Positions 1-8,033 of a stretch of 64,000 bases of DNA are shown piece by piece. Each line of letters begins with the position of its first letter. Position 1 is the first letter of the stretch. The notes below the pieces were generated by a model. That model was given only the letters and a program-made list of their open reading frames with translations, did no database searches and had not been told where the DNA came from. Source of the stretch: Mycobacterium sp. 1554424.7 (lineage in GTDB: Bacteria > Actinomycetota > Actinomycetes > Mycobacteriales > Mycobacteriaceae); the NCBI RefSeq assembly GCF_001665295.1, contig NZ_LZSE01000034.1, forward strand, positions 186,001 to 250,000, in the 5' to 3' direction. The position numbers were made by a program, and so were the translations under genes.

Positions 1-2
1 AC

Positions 3-788
3 GTCGCGCCCGGCACCACCGTGCTGCGCCAGGGCCAGGTGGTCACGCCGGCGATCCTCGGGCTGGCGTCCGCTCTGGGCATGGCGGAGCTGAAAGTGGC
101 TCCGCGCCAACGGGTCCTGGTGATGTCCACCGGGTCAGAGCTGGTGGCGCCGGGCGAACCGCTAAAGCCCGGGCAGATCTACGAGTCCAACTCGATCATG
201 CTGGCCGGGGCCGTGCGCGACGCCGGCGCCGAGGTGATCGCCGTCGCGACCGCGGAAGACGATGTGGCCCAGTTCAGTTCGATACTCGACCGCTACGCGG
301 CCGACTGCGACCTGATCATCACCAGCGGCGGCGTCAGCGCCGGCGCCTACGAGGTGGTCAAGGACGCCTTCGGGCGCGACGGCGACCAGGGGGTCGAGTT
401 CGTCAAGGTGGCCATGCAGCCGGGCATGCCGCAGGGCATCGGGCGGGTGGCCGGCACGACGATCGTCACGCTGCCGGGCAACCCCGTCAGCGCGCTGGTG
501 TCCTTCGAGGTGTTCATCCGGCCCGCACTGCGCAGGGCCATGGGCCTGCCCGACCCGGAGCGGCCCCACCGGCCCGCGATCCTGGCCGAATCGCTGACCT
601 CGCCACGCGGCAAGCGCCAGTTCCGGCGCGCGATCCTCGACCGCGCAACCGGCAGCGTCACCAGCTACGGGCCGCCGGCCTCGCATCATTTGCGGTGGCT
701 GGCGTCGGCGAACGGGCTGTTGGACATCCCGGAAGACGTCGTCGAGGTGCCCGCGGGAACCGAGCTTCAGGTCTGGGATCTGACCTAG
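3..788 (+). CDS. moeA2: Molybdopterin molybdenumtransferase MoeA, 5' end outside window
   Basis: MoeA inserts molybdate into adenylylated molybdopterin to finish the molybdenum cofactor in the cytosol. The reading frame is open from the first bases, so the N-terminal part is missing and about 260 C-terminal residues are present. Visible are the MoCF-type motif ITSGGVSAGAYEVVKDAF, the MQPGMPQG loop, LPGNPVSALVSFEVF, and the C-terminal beta domain. It lies 24 bp upstream of psd in the same direction, as moeA2 (Rv0438c) does in M. tuberculosis. That neighbourhood, rather than a sequence difference from other MoeA copies, supports the moeA2 symbol. Confidence 0.9.
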   Translation, partial: VAPGTTVLRQGQVVTPAILGLASALGMAELKVAPRQRVLVMSTGSELVAPGEPLKPGQIYESNSIMLAGAVRDAGAEVIAVATAEDDVAQFSSILDRYAADCDLIITSGGVSAGAYEVVKDAFGRDGDQGVEFVKVAMQPGMPQGIGRVAGTTIVTLPGNPVSALVSFEVFIRPALRRAMGLPDPERPHRPAILAESLTSPRGKRQFRRAILDRATGSVTSYGPPASHHLRWLASANGLLDIPEDVVEVPAGTELQVWDLT

Positions 789-812
789 CCCCAGGCTCCG
801 TAAGATGGCCGC

Positions 813-1535
813 GTGGCAAGACGCCCGCACACGGTCGGCCCGACCGCCGAGGATCCGGCCTTCAGCCCCCAGCACGCCCTCGAGTTGGTCCGCTCCGCCA
901 TTCCGCCGGTGCACCCGGCGGGTCGGCCATTCATCGCCGCGGGCCTGGCGACGGCCCTCCTCGGGCGCAACCACCGCTGGCTGCGCCGGGCGGGCCTGCT
1001 CGCCGCCGGCGCCTGCGCCGGATTCTTCCGCCATCCCCCGCGGGTGCCGCCGTCCCGGCCCGGCGCCGTCGTCGCCCCCGCCGACGGCGAGATCTGCGTG
1101 ATCGACGCGGCGGCCCCGCCGGCCGAGCTCGGCATGGGCGACGCGCCGCTGCCGCGGGTCAGCATCTTCCTGTCGCTGCTGGACGCCCACGTGCAGCGCG
1201 CCCCGGTGAGCGGCGAGGTGATCGCCGTGCAGCACCGGCCGGGCCGCTTCGGGTCGGCCGACCTGGCCGCGGCCAGCACCGAGAACGAGCGCACCAGCCT
1301 GCGGATCCGCACCGACACCGGCGCCGACGTGGTGGCGGTGCAGATCGCCGGGCTGCTGGCGCGCCGCATCGTCTGCGACGCCCGCGCCGGGGACAAGCTG
1401 TCGATCGGCGACACCTACGGCCTGATCCGGTTCGGCTCCCGGTTGGACACCTACCTGCCGCCCGGGACGGAGCCGCTGGTGAAGGTGGGCCAGCGCGCGG
1501 TCGCCGGCGAGACCGTGCTGGCCGAACTGCGATGA
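813..1535 (+). CDS. psd: Phosphatidylserine decarboxylase proenzyme
   Basis: Converts phosphatidylserine to phosphatidylethanolamine at the membrane. The protein is 240 residues, the short archaeal/actinobacterial form. Self-cleavage should occur at Gly208-Ser209 in [11 protein letters not shown], which makes the pyruvoyl group from Ser209. The conserved [13 protein letters not shown] segment lies in the middle and there is a hydrophobic stretch near residues 45-65. The GTG start at 813 is chosen because the MARRP N-terminus fits the family; an ATG at 805 is out of frame. The stop overlaps the pssA start by 4 bases (ATGA), so the substrate-making and substrate-using enzymes are translationally coupled. 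Confidence 0.95.
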   Translation: MARRPHTVGPTAEDPAFSPQHALELVRSAIPPVHPAGRPFIAAGLATALLGRNHRWLRRAGLLAAGACAGFFRHPPRVPPSRPGAVVAPADGEICVIDAAAPPAELGMGDAPLPRVSIFLSLLDAHVQRAPVSGEVIAVQHRPGRFGSADLAAASTENERTSLRIRTDTGADVVAVQIAGLLARRIVCDARAGDKLSIGDTYGLIRFGSRLDTYLPPGTEPLVKVGQRAVAGETVLAELR

Positions 1536-2395
1536 CCGACAAGCGCCGCGATAGGCGAACCGCAAGCCTGCAACTTTTGCCCAGCGCGATGACGGTGCTG
1601 TCCATCTGCGCGGGCATGACGTCGATCAAGTTCGCCCTCGACGGCAAGCCGATACCCGCGATGGCGCTGATCGCCGCGGCGGCGATCCTGGACGCGCTGG
1701 ACGGACGGGTGGCCCGCATCCTGGGCGCCCAGTCGCGGCTCGGCGCCGAGATCGACTCCCTGGCCGACGCGGTGAACTTCGGGGTGACACCCGCCCTGGT
1801 GGTCTACGTGATGCTGCTGTCGAAGTGGCCGGTCGGCTGGGCGGTGGTGCTGCTGTACGCGGTGTGCGTCGTGCTACGACTGGCCCGGTACAACGCGCAG
1901 CAGGACGACGAAACCCAGCACGCCTACCAGCATGAATTCTTCGTCGGGATGCCCGCGCCGGCGGGCGCGGTCTCCATGATCGGCACCATCGCCCTCAAGT
2001 TGCAGTTCGGCGAGGGCTGGTGGACGTCGGTGTGGTTCCTCGCGATCTGGATCACCGGGACGTCGATGCTGATGGTCAGCGCGATCCCGATGAAGAAGCT
2101 GCACACCGTGGCGATTCCGCCGAACTGGGCGGTTCCCCTGCTGGCGGTGCTCGCGGCCGTCGCGGCGGCCGCGGTGCTGGAGCCCTACATCCTGATCTGG
2201 GTGATCATCGTCGCCTACCTGTGCCACGTCCCGTTCGCGGTGCGCACCAAGCGCTGGCTGGCCAAGCACCCCGAGGTGTGGGACGACAAGCCCAAGGAAC
2301 GGCGCGCCGTGCGGCGCGCGAACCGCCGGGCGCAGCCGAGCCGCCGGTCGACGACGCGGCTGGGGCTGCGGAAGCCGAGCGGGCGCCTGCGATGA
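1532..2395 (+). CDS. pssA: CDP-diacylglycerol--serine O-phosphatidyltransferase
   Basis: Makes phosphatidylserine from CDP-diacylglycerol and serine in the membrane, feeding Psd encoded just upstream. The 287-residue protein carries the CDP-alcohol phosphatidyltransferase signature with Asp54, Asp57-Gly58, Ala61-Arg62, Gly71, Asp75 and Asp79, followed by several membrane helices and a basic Arg-rich tail. Its ATG overlaps the psd stop by 4 bases and its own stop overlaps the next ATPase gene by 4 bases, so psd, pssA and the ATPase form one coupled operon. Confidence 0.95.
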   Translation: MTDKRRDRRTASLQLLPSAMTVLSICAGMTSIKFALDGKPIPAMALIAAAAILDALDGRVARILGAQSRLGAEIDSLADAVNFGVTPALVVYVMLLSKWPVGWAVVLLYAVCVVLRLARYNAQQDDETQHAYQHEFFVGMPAPAGAVSMIGTIALKLQFGEGWWTSVWFLAIWITGTSMLMVSAIPMKKLHTVAIPPNWAVPLLAVLAAVAAAAVLEPYILIWVIIVAYLCHVPFAVRTKRWLAKHPEVWDDKPKERRAVRRANRRAQPSRRSTTRLGLRKPSGRLR

Positions 2396-4560
2396 TCGAC
2401 GGCGGCCCGGCCCGTCAGCTCACGCTCACCGCCAGGCTGAACACCTCCGCCGTCGACTCCCGCCGCGGCGTCGTCCGGATACACCCCAATGTCGTTGCGG
2501 CCCTTGGCATCCGGGAGTGGGACGCGATCTCCCTGACCGGGTCGCGGACGACGGCGGCCGTCGTCGGCCTGGCCGGCCCGGACACCCCGGTCGGCATCGC
2601 GCTGCTCGACGACGTGACGCTGTCCAACGCCGGGCTGCGCGAGGGCACCGCGGTGATCGTCGGCGCTGTCACCGTCTACGGCGCGCGGTCGGTGACGCTG
2701 TCCGGCTCGTCGATGGCCGCCGCCTCGATCACGCCCGTCACGCTGCGACAGGCGCTGCTGGGCAAGGTGATGACCGTCGGCGACGCCGTGTCGCTGCTAC
2801 CGCGCGACCTGGGCCCGGGGACGTCGACGTCGGCCGCCACCCGGGCGCTGGCATCCGCGGTCGGGATCAGCTGGACCTCGGAGCTGTTGACCGTCACCGA
2901 CGTCGACCCCCAGGGCCCGGTCAGCGTGCAGCCGAACTCGTTGGTCAGCTGGGGAACCGGGGTCCCGGCCGTCGGGAGCTCGCACGAGCAGCTTCCCACC
3001 GGCACCCCGGAGATCCTCGTCGAGGAGCTCAAGGGCTCGCAGCCGCAGGCCGCCAAACTCGCCGAGTGGCTCAAGCTCTCGCTCGACGAGCCGCACCTGC
3101 TCAAGAGCCTGGGCGCGGGCACCAACCTCGGCGTGCTGGTGTCGGGCCCGGCCGGCGTGGGCAAGGTGACGCTGGTGCGCGCGGTCTGCGACAGCCGCAG
3201 GCTGATCGAGCTCGACGGCCCCGAGGTGGGCGCGCTGGCCGCCGACGACCGACTGAAAACCGTTGCCGCGGCGGTGAAGAAGGTTCGCGACGGCGGCGGC
3301 GTCCTGCTGATCGCCGACGTCGACGCGCTGCTGCCGGCCACCCCGGAGCCGGTGGCCGCGCTGATCCTGGGCGAGCTGCGCGTCGCCGTCGCCACCGGGG
3401 GCGTCGCTTTGATCGCCACCTCCGCGCACCCCGACCAGCTCGACGCCCGGCTGCGCGCCCCCGACCTGTGCGACCGCGAGCTGGGCCTGCCGCTGCCCGA
3501 CGCCGCCACGCGCAAGGCGCTGCTGGAGGCGCTGCTCAAGCCGGTGCCCACGGGCGATCTCGACCTCGACGAGATCGCCGGGCGCACACCGGGTTTCGTC
3601 GTCGCCGACCTCGCCGCGCTGGTGCGTGAGGCGGCGCTGCGGGCGGCGTCGCGGGCCAGCGCCGACGGGCAGCCACCGAAGCTGCACCAGGACGACCTCG
3701 TCGGGGCGCTGACGGTGATCCGGCCGTTGTCCCGCTCGGCCAGCGAGGAGCTGACGGTCGGCAACGTGACGCTCGACGACGTCGGCGACATGGCCGAGGC
3801 CCGGCAGGCCCTGACCGAGGCGGTGTTGTGGCCGCTGCAGCATCCCGACACCTTCGCCCGGCTGGGCGTCGATCCCCCGCGCGGCGTGCTGCTGTACGGC
3901 CCGCCCGGCTGCGGCAAGACGTTCATCGTCCGCGCCCTGGCCAGCACCGGGCAGCTGAGTGTGCACTCGGTCAAGGGCTCCGAGCTGATGGACAAGTGGG
4001 TGGGCAGCTCGGAAAAGGCGGTGCGCGAACTGTTTCGGAGGGCCCGCGACTCGGCGCCGTCGCTGGTGTTCCTCGACGAGGTGGACGCGCTGGCGCCGCG
4101 GCGCGGCCAGAGCTTCGACTCCGGCGTGACCGACCGGGTGGTGGCCGCGCTGCTGACCGAGCTCGACGGCATCGACCCGCTGCGCGACGTCGTGGTGCTG
4201 GGCGCCACCAACCGGCCCGACCTGATCGACCCGGCGCTGCTGCGCCCGGGCCGGCTGGAGCGGTTGGTGTTCGTCGAGCCGCCCGACGCAGCGGCCCGCG
4301 GCGAAATCCTGCGCACCGCGGGCAAATCCATCCCGCTGAGCGACGACGTCGACCTCGACGAGGTGGCCGCGTCGCTCGACGGCTACAGCGCCGCCGACTG
4401 CGTCGCGCTGCTGCGGGAGGCCGCCCTGGGCGCCATGCGGCGATCCCTCGACGCCTCCGACGTGACGGCCGCCGACCTCGAGGCGGCCCGCAAGGCGGTG
4501 CGCCCGTCGCTGGACCCCGCGCAGGTGGAGTCCCTACGCGCGTTCGCGAAAGCCCTCTAG
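2392..4560 (+). CDS. CDC48/p97-like double AAA+ ATPase (Rv0435c type)
   Basis: A 722-residue ATPase with an N-terminal double-psi-barrel-like domain (about residues 1-180) and two AAA+ modules, the layout of CDC48/VAT unfoldases. The second module is canonical: Walker A GPPGCGKT around residues 503-510, Walker B LVFLDEVDAL, and NRPDLIDPALLRPGR as sensor and arginine-finger region. The first module is degenerate: GPAGVGK at 252-258 is followed by Val instead of Ser/Thr, and its Walker B reads LLIADVDAL without the DE pair. ATP turnover therefore probably rests on the second ring. It is coupled by ATGA to pssA. Substrates are unknown. Confidence 0.88.
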   Translation: MIDGGPARQLTLTARLNTSAVDSRRGVVRIHPNVVAALGIREWDAISLTGSRTTAAVVGLAGPDTPVGIALLDDVTLSNAGLREGTAVIVGAVTVYGARSVTLSGSSMAAASITPVTLRQALLGKVMTVGDAVSLLPRDLGPGTSTSAATRALASAVGISWTSELLTVTDVDPQGPVSVQPNSLVSWGTGVPAVGSSHEQLPTGTPEILVEELKGSQPQAAKLAEWLKLSLDEPHLLKSLGAGTNLGVLVSGPAGVGKVTLVRAVCDSRRLIELDGPEVGALAADDRLKTVAAAVKKVRDGGGVLLIADVDALLPATPEPVAALILGELRVAVATGGVALIATSAHPDQLDARLRAPDLCDRELGLPLPDAATRKALLEALLKPVPTGDLDLDEIAGRTPGFVVADLAALVREAALRAASRASADGQPPKLHQDDLVGALTVIRPLSRSASEELTVGNVTLDDVGDMAEARQALTEAVLWPLQHPDTFARLGVDPPRGVLLYGPPGCGKTFIVRALASTGQLSVHSVKGSELMDKWVGSSEKAVRELFRRARDSAPSLVFLDEVDALAPRRGQSFDSGVTDRVVAALLTELDGIDPLRDVVVLGATNRPDLIDPALLRPGRLERLVFVEPPDAAARGEILRTAGKSIPLSDDVDLDEVAASLDGYSAADCVALLREAALGAMRRSLDASDVTAADLEAARKAVRPSLDPAQVESLRAFAKAL

Positions 4561-5130
4561 CACCGCCCGCGCCGACGCCGCGACGTCGGCCTCGAGCCAC
4601 GCCGGCATCGGGTCGTCGTGCGCGTGGCGACGCACGACGGCATACGGCAGGTCGGCCACCGCCCGCGCGACGGCGTCGACGGAGCGCCGATCGCGTTTTC
4701 CATACAGCTGCTTCGCCAGGGCAGAAAGCCGCTCGGTCAGGGGCGCGTTCATCGCGGCGAGCGTCTCCCGGAAGGCCGCGTCGGGCTCGCCGTCCAGCAG
4801 GTCGGCGGGCCGGATCGTCAGCAACAGCCGGGCGTCCTCGGGGAGTTCGCGCGCGAACCCGACGGCGGCCACGGCCATGGCCACCGCCGTGTCCATGGGC
4901 GTCTTCCCCTCGGCGGCCATCGCCCGCGCCTGGAAGCGGTCGAGCGCCCGCAGCCAGGCCGCCGTCAGGATGCCGTCGCGGTTGCCGAACCGGTGATACA
5001 GCGTGCCGGCGGGCGCGCCGCTGGCTTGCGAGATCGCCGCGACGCTGGCCGCGCGCGGCCCCCCTTCGAGGACCAGCGTCCGCGCTGCGTCGAGGATCAC
5101 ATCGGTTTGGTGCTTCCGCGGTGGTGCCAC
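4534..5130 (-). CDS. TetR family transcriptional regulator
   Basis: A 198-residue TetR-type repressor. The N-terminal helix-turn-helix spans about residues 25-50 (VAAISQASGAPAGTLYHRFGNRDG) and the C-terminal ligand domain is variable. The 3' end overlaps the convergent AAA ATPase by 27 bp. The start lies only 21 bp from the divergent SRPBCC gene, so the two promoters must overlap or sit inside the genes, and the regulator very likely controls that pair as well as itself. The ligand is unknown, though the divergent lipid-binding-fold genes suggest a hydrophobic molecule. Confidence 0.88.
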   Translation of the reverse strand: MAPPRKHQTDVILDAARTLVLEGGPRAASVAAISQASGAPAGTLYHRFGNRDGILTAAWLRALDRFQARAMAAEGKTPMDTAVAMAVAAVGFARELPEDARLLLTIRPADLLDGEPDAAFRETLAAMNAPLTERLSALAKQLYGKRDRRSVDAVARAVADLPYAVVRRHAHDDPMPAWLEADVAASARAVLEGFRERA

Positions 5131-5138
5131 GATCTAGT

Positions 5139-5160
5139 ACATTCCTTCTATATGGAACGA
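5139..5160. promoter_or_regulatory. Candidate TetR operator in 21-bp divergent spacer
   Basis: The whole space between the TetR start (5130) and the SRPBCC start (5152) is 21 bp. It is AT-rich compared with its surroundings and contains an imperfect inverted repeat, ATTCC-(8)-GGAAC (5142-5159), that overlaps the ATG of the rightward gene. A regulator bound here would block both genes. This is inferred from position and symmetry only. Confidence 0.4.
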
Positions 5161-5946
5161 TTACCCTATATCGATGAGCATGCCATAACCGTCGCCGCGA
5201 ATCGCGACGACACGTGGTCGGCGCTGCTGCGAGTGATGTGCCGCGACCCGCGGGACCCGTCGACCGTGCCACCCGGTTTCGTCCTGGACGAGGCGCGGGC
5301 ACCCGAGCGGTTCGTCCTGAAGGGACGCCACCCGTTCGCGATCTACCGGTGGGCGTTCGAGTTGGACGACCTGCCGCACGGCACCCGGCTGCGCTCGGCA
5401 ACCTGGGCGGCCTTCCCCGGTATCCACGGCAAGGTCTATCGCGCGCTCGTCATCGGCTCCGGCGGCCACCGCGCCGTAGTGCGACGGATGCTGAAACGTG
5501 TTGCGGCGACAGCGACCGATGACGATTACACGGACGTGTTCGAAGCGCCGATGGGGCAAGGTGATTCGCGGCCCGCCGAACGGGCGCTTCGCGACGCAGT
5601 CGGGGACGACCCGGGCGCGGGCGGAACCGTGGTGTTGTGGATCCACCGCCACGTGCTGAGATTTCGCCTGGGCCCGTATTCCTCGCCGGACCACATCATC
5701 GGCTGGCCGATCACGCTTTCGGATCACGACGAGATCGTGCTGACGGCGGGCGGCCCCCTGATGCGCGGCGAGCTGACGCTTCGACGTCAGGACGGCCGCG
5801 CCGTGCTCACCACTCGCCTGCATTACCGCCGCAAAATCGCCGCCCGGGCGGTGTGGGCCGCGGTCGGCCCCCTGCATCGGGCCGTGGCACCGCAACTGGT
5901 GAAGCGCACCGCCGGTCTTGGCCTCACCCGGACGGCGGGATGCTGA
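5152..5946 (+). CDS. Two-part SRPBCC/DUF2867-like protein
   Basis: Unknown function. The 264 residues look like two domains: an N-terminal SRPBCC (polyketide cyclase/START-fold) part of about 120 residues ending near GKVYRALVIGSGGHR, and a C-terminal part with WIHRHVLRFRLGPYSSPDHIIGW that resembles DUF2867. SRPBCC proteins hold hydrophobic ligands in a deep cavity. The ATG at 5152 is taken as the start because the reading frame further upstream runs through the TetR gene. The 3' end overlaps the next SRPBCC gene by 7 bases, and the gene diverges from TetR. Confidence 0.75.
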   Translation: MERLPYIDEHAITVAANRDDTWSALLRVMCRDPRDPSTVPPGFVLDEARAPERFVLKGRHPFAIYRWAFELDDLPHGTRLRSATWAAFPGIHGKVYRALVIGSGGHRAVVRRMLKRVAATATDDDYTDVFEAPMGQGDSRPAERALRDAVGDDPGAGGTVVLWIHRHVLRFRLGPYSSPDHIIGWPITLSDHDEIVLTAGGPLMRGELTLRRQDGRAVLTTRLHYRRKIAARAVWAAVGPLHRAVAPQLVKRTAGLGLTRTAGC

Positions 5947-6437
5947 AACACCCTGTGGCGGTGCGACCATCGGAACGAACGGCGTCGCTGCCCTGTGACG
6001 CGCTCCTTCCAAGCCCCGGCGTCCGCGCGGACCGCGCCGTCAGCATCGCCGCGCCGCCACCGGTCGTGTTCGCCTGGCTCTGCCAGCTACGCGTCGCTCC
6101 ATACAGCTACGACATCGTCGACAACCTCGGCCGCCGAAGCCCCCGGCAGCGCAACCCAGAACTGGTTCGCCTCGACGTCGGGCAGCGGTTCATGACCCTG
6201 TTCGCGTTGCGGTCGTTCGTCGACGGCGAGCAGATCACGTTGCGGGCCAAGGGCGTGGCCGTCACGTACCGCGTCCGGCCCGAGGGCGCCGGGTCACGGC
6301 TGCACGCGCGGGTGCTCTTCGCCGGGCCGCGGCCGATCGCCCGTGTTCTCGAGCTGGGTGACCGGATAATGATGCGAAAGCAGTTGCTGACGTTGAAATC
6401 ACTCGCGGAGCGTGAAGCCGCGGCCGTCACCGCTTGA
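5940..6437 (+). CDS. SRPBCC family protein
   Basis: A 165-residue protein with a START/polyketide-cyclase-like pattern: VSIAAPPPVVFAWLCQLRVAPYS near the N-terminus, a central strand-rich region, and a closing helix (RKQLLTLKSLAERE). The motif WLCQLRVAPYSYD is common in mycobacterial SRPBCC proteins. The ATG sits inside the end of the preceding SRPBCC gene (7-base overlap), so the two are co-translated. The ligand and reaction are unknown. Confidence 0.75.
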   Translation: MLKHPVAVRPSERTASLPCDALLPSPGVRADRAVSIAAPPPVVFAWLCQLRVAPYSYDIVDNLGRRSPRQRNPELVRLDVGQRFMTLFALRSFVDGEQITLRAKGVAVTYRVRPEGAGSRLHARVLFAGPRPIARVLELGDRIMMRKQLLTLKSLAEREAAAVTA

Positions 6438-6505
6438 ACCGTTTGGCTCGTTGGTTCGTCCGACCTGATGTAACCCGGATGGCTACTACAAGCATCGACA
6501 CATTC

Positions 6506-6543
6506 AGGGAGGGCTGCCCATGACCCGCGGACCGGCGTCGTGA
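6506..6543 (+). other. Leader mini-ORF or frameshifted start before MFS gene
   Basis: A strong ribosome binding site AGGGAGGG (6506-6513) sits 6 bases before an ATG at 6520. That ATG opens only seven codons (MTRGPAS) and stops at TGA 6541-6543. The GTG that opens the long MFS frame (6540) overlaps this stop, and has no Shine-Dalgarno sequence of its own. Either this is a leader peptide that delivers ribosomes to the GTG, or a single-base indel has split the original start from the gene. MTRGPAS followed by the MFS N-terminus would read naturally as one protein. Confidence 0.5.
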
Positions 6544-7952
6544 ACATCCGCGATGTCGCGCCGACCACACGGGTCATGACGGTGGCGGTCATGGTGTCGA
6601 TGGTCGTGTTCCTCGACGGCACCGTGGTGAACCTGGCGTTGCCCGCCACCACGCGCGACATCGGCGGGGGCATGTGCACCCAGCAGTGGGTCGTCGACGG
6701 CTACCTGCTGGCCGTGGCGGCCATGGTCCTGCCGGGCGGTGCCATCTCCGACCTGTTCGGGCGGATACCGGTGATGCGCTTCGGGCTGGCGGCATTCGGG
6801 GCCGGCTCGGTGCTGGCGGCCACCGCGGGGACGCCGTCGATGCTGATCGTCGGGCGCCTCGTGCAGGGGTTGGGCGGCGCGTTCCTGGTGCCCGGATCGC
6901 TGGCGCTGATCAACTCGTCGTTCGATCCCGGCCACCGGTCCGCCGCGATCGGGGCCTGGACGGCGTGGACCGGCACCGCATTCGCGGTCGGACCGCTGCT
7001 GGGTGGGCTGGCCGTGGACTATCTGGGCTGGCGCTGGATCTACGTTTTATCGGCGGTGCCGATGGCCATCGCTTTCGGGATGACGTACTGGCTGCGCGGG
7101 GTTCCCGGCCCGTCCGGGCGCGCCCGCCTCGACATCGTCGGGGCGGCGCTGTCCGCGCTCGGGCTGACCGCCACCGTGTATGCCCTGATCGAACAGGGAC
7201 GGCGGGGCTGGGCCGACTCGTTGGTCAGGGCGGCGCTGACCGTGGGCGTCGGGGCGTTGCTCGCGTTCGTGGCGTGGCAGCGCCGCGCGCCCCACCCGAT
7301 GGTGCCGCCGAGCCTGTTCGCCGCCCGCAACTTCGCCGGGGCCAACCTGGTGACGGCATTCGTCTACGGCGGCATCACGATGGGTTCGTTGGCGATCGCG
7401 CTGTACCTGCAAGAGGTGGCCGGGTATTCGGCCACCGCCTCGGGCCTGATCACGCTGCCCAGCCCGATCCTCTCGTTGCTCTTCGCCCGCGGCGTCGGCG
7501 GGCTGGCCGCCTGGCTCGGGCCCCGCGTCTTCCTGATGGCGGGCCCGGCGCTGGCCGGGCTGGGGCTGCTGCTCATCCGGCCCACCGCCCACGGATTGCA
7601 CGTCGCCACCGACGTGCTGCCGGGCAGGATCGTGCTGGCCGTCGGCATGGTGCTTGCCGTCACGCCCCTGACCGTGGTCAACCTGTCCGCCGTCAAGTCC
7701 GCGCACAGCGGGATCGCCGCCGCGATCCAGAACGCGACGGGCCGGACCTCCGCGCTGATCGCGGTGGCCTGCGTCGGCGTGATCACCGCCAACAGGCTCA
7801 CCGACGCCAGCTTTGCCCGGCTCATGGCGGTCAGCGCTGGGTTGTTCTTCGTCGGCGCCGTCGTCGGCGGCCTCGGCATCCGAAACGGGCACGCCCCCGC
7901 TGAGGCAGACGACGCCGCCTCCACCCGCCAGCCGCAGCTGGCGCCAAGCTGA
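6540..7952 (+). CDS. MFS drug/metabolite transporter, DHA2 (14-helix) type
   Basis: A 470-residue proton-driven exporter of the inner membrane. Seen are motif A, GGAISDLFGRIPVMRFG, between helices 2 and 3; the proline/glycine motif C region GTAFAVGPLLGGLAVDYLGWRW; and enough hydrophobic segments for 14 helices, which points to the DHA2 branch (EmrB/QacA-like). The GTG start at 6540 depends on the preceding mini-ORF for ribosome delivery. It is followed, after 81 bp containing a palindrome and promoter-like elements, by the luxE operon, so export of a product or precursor is possible but unproved. Confidence 0.85.
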   Translation: MNIRDVAPTTRVMTVAVMVSMVVFLDGTVVNLALPATTRDIGGGMCTQQWVVDGYLLAVAAMVLPGGAISDLFGRIPVMRFGLAAFGAGSVLAATAGTPSMLIVGRLVQGLGGAFLVPGSLALINSSFDPGHRSAAIGAWTAWTGTAFAVGPLLGGLAVDYLGWRWIYVLSAVPMAIAFGMTYWLRGVPGPSGRARLDIVGAALSALGLTATVYALIEQGRRGWADSLVRAALTVGVGALLAFVAWQRRAPHPMVPPSLFAARNFAGANLVTAFVYGGITMGSLAIALYLQEVAGYSATASGLITLPSPILSLLFARGVGGLAAWLGPRVFLMAGPALAGLGLLLIRPTAHGLHVATDVLPGRIVLAVGMVLAVTPLTVVNLSAVKSAHSGIAAAIQNATGRTSALIAVACVGVITANRLTDASFARLMAVSAGLFFVGAVVGGLGIRNGHAPAEADDAASTRQPQLAPS

Positions 7953-7955
7953 TAT

Positions 7956-8003
7956 TTGCAGTCTGCTGCAAGCTTGCCTGTTACTGCATAATCGCGCTAA
8001 CGT
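7956..8003 (+). promoter_or_regulatory. Palindromic operator and promoter of the luxE operon (candidate)
   Basis: A perfect inverted repeat TTGCAG-TCTG-CTGCAA (7956-7971) lies just upstream of a plausible promoter: TTGCCT (7974-7979), an 18-bp spacer, then TAACGT (7998-8003). The luxE ATG is at 8034. The palindrome size suits a TetR dimer, and a tetR gene closes the operon, which makes autoregulation the simplest reading. Promoter boxes were picked by eye. Confidence 0.45.
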
Positions 8004-8033
8004 GATCGAGCGTGAGCGAATCGAGGATGCGAT

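Noticed and set aside
2676-4331. Long minus-strand frame of 551 codons
   Set aside because: Ser/Arg-rich shadow of the AAA ATPase gene, whose motifs are unambiguous.
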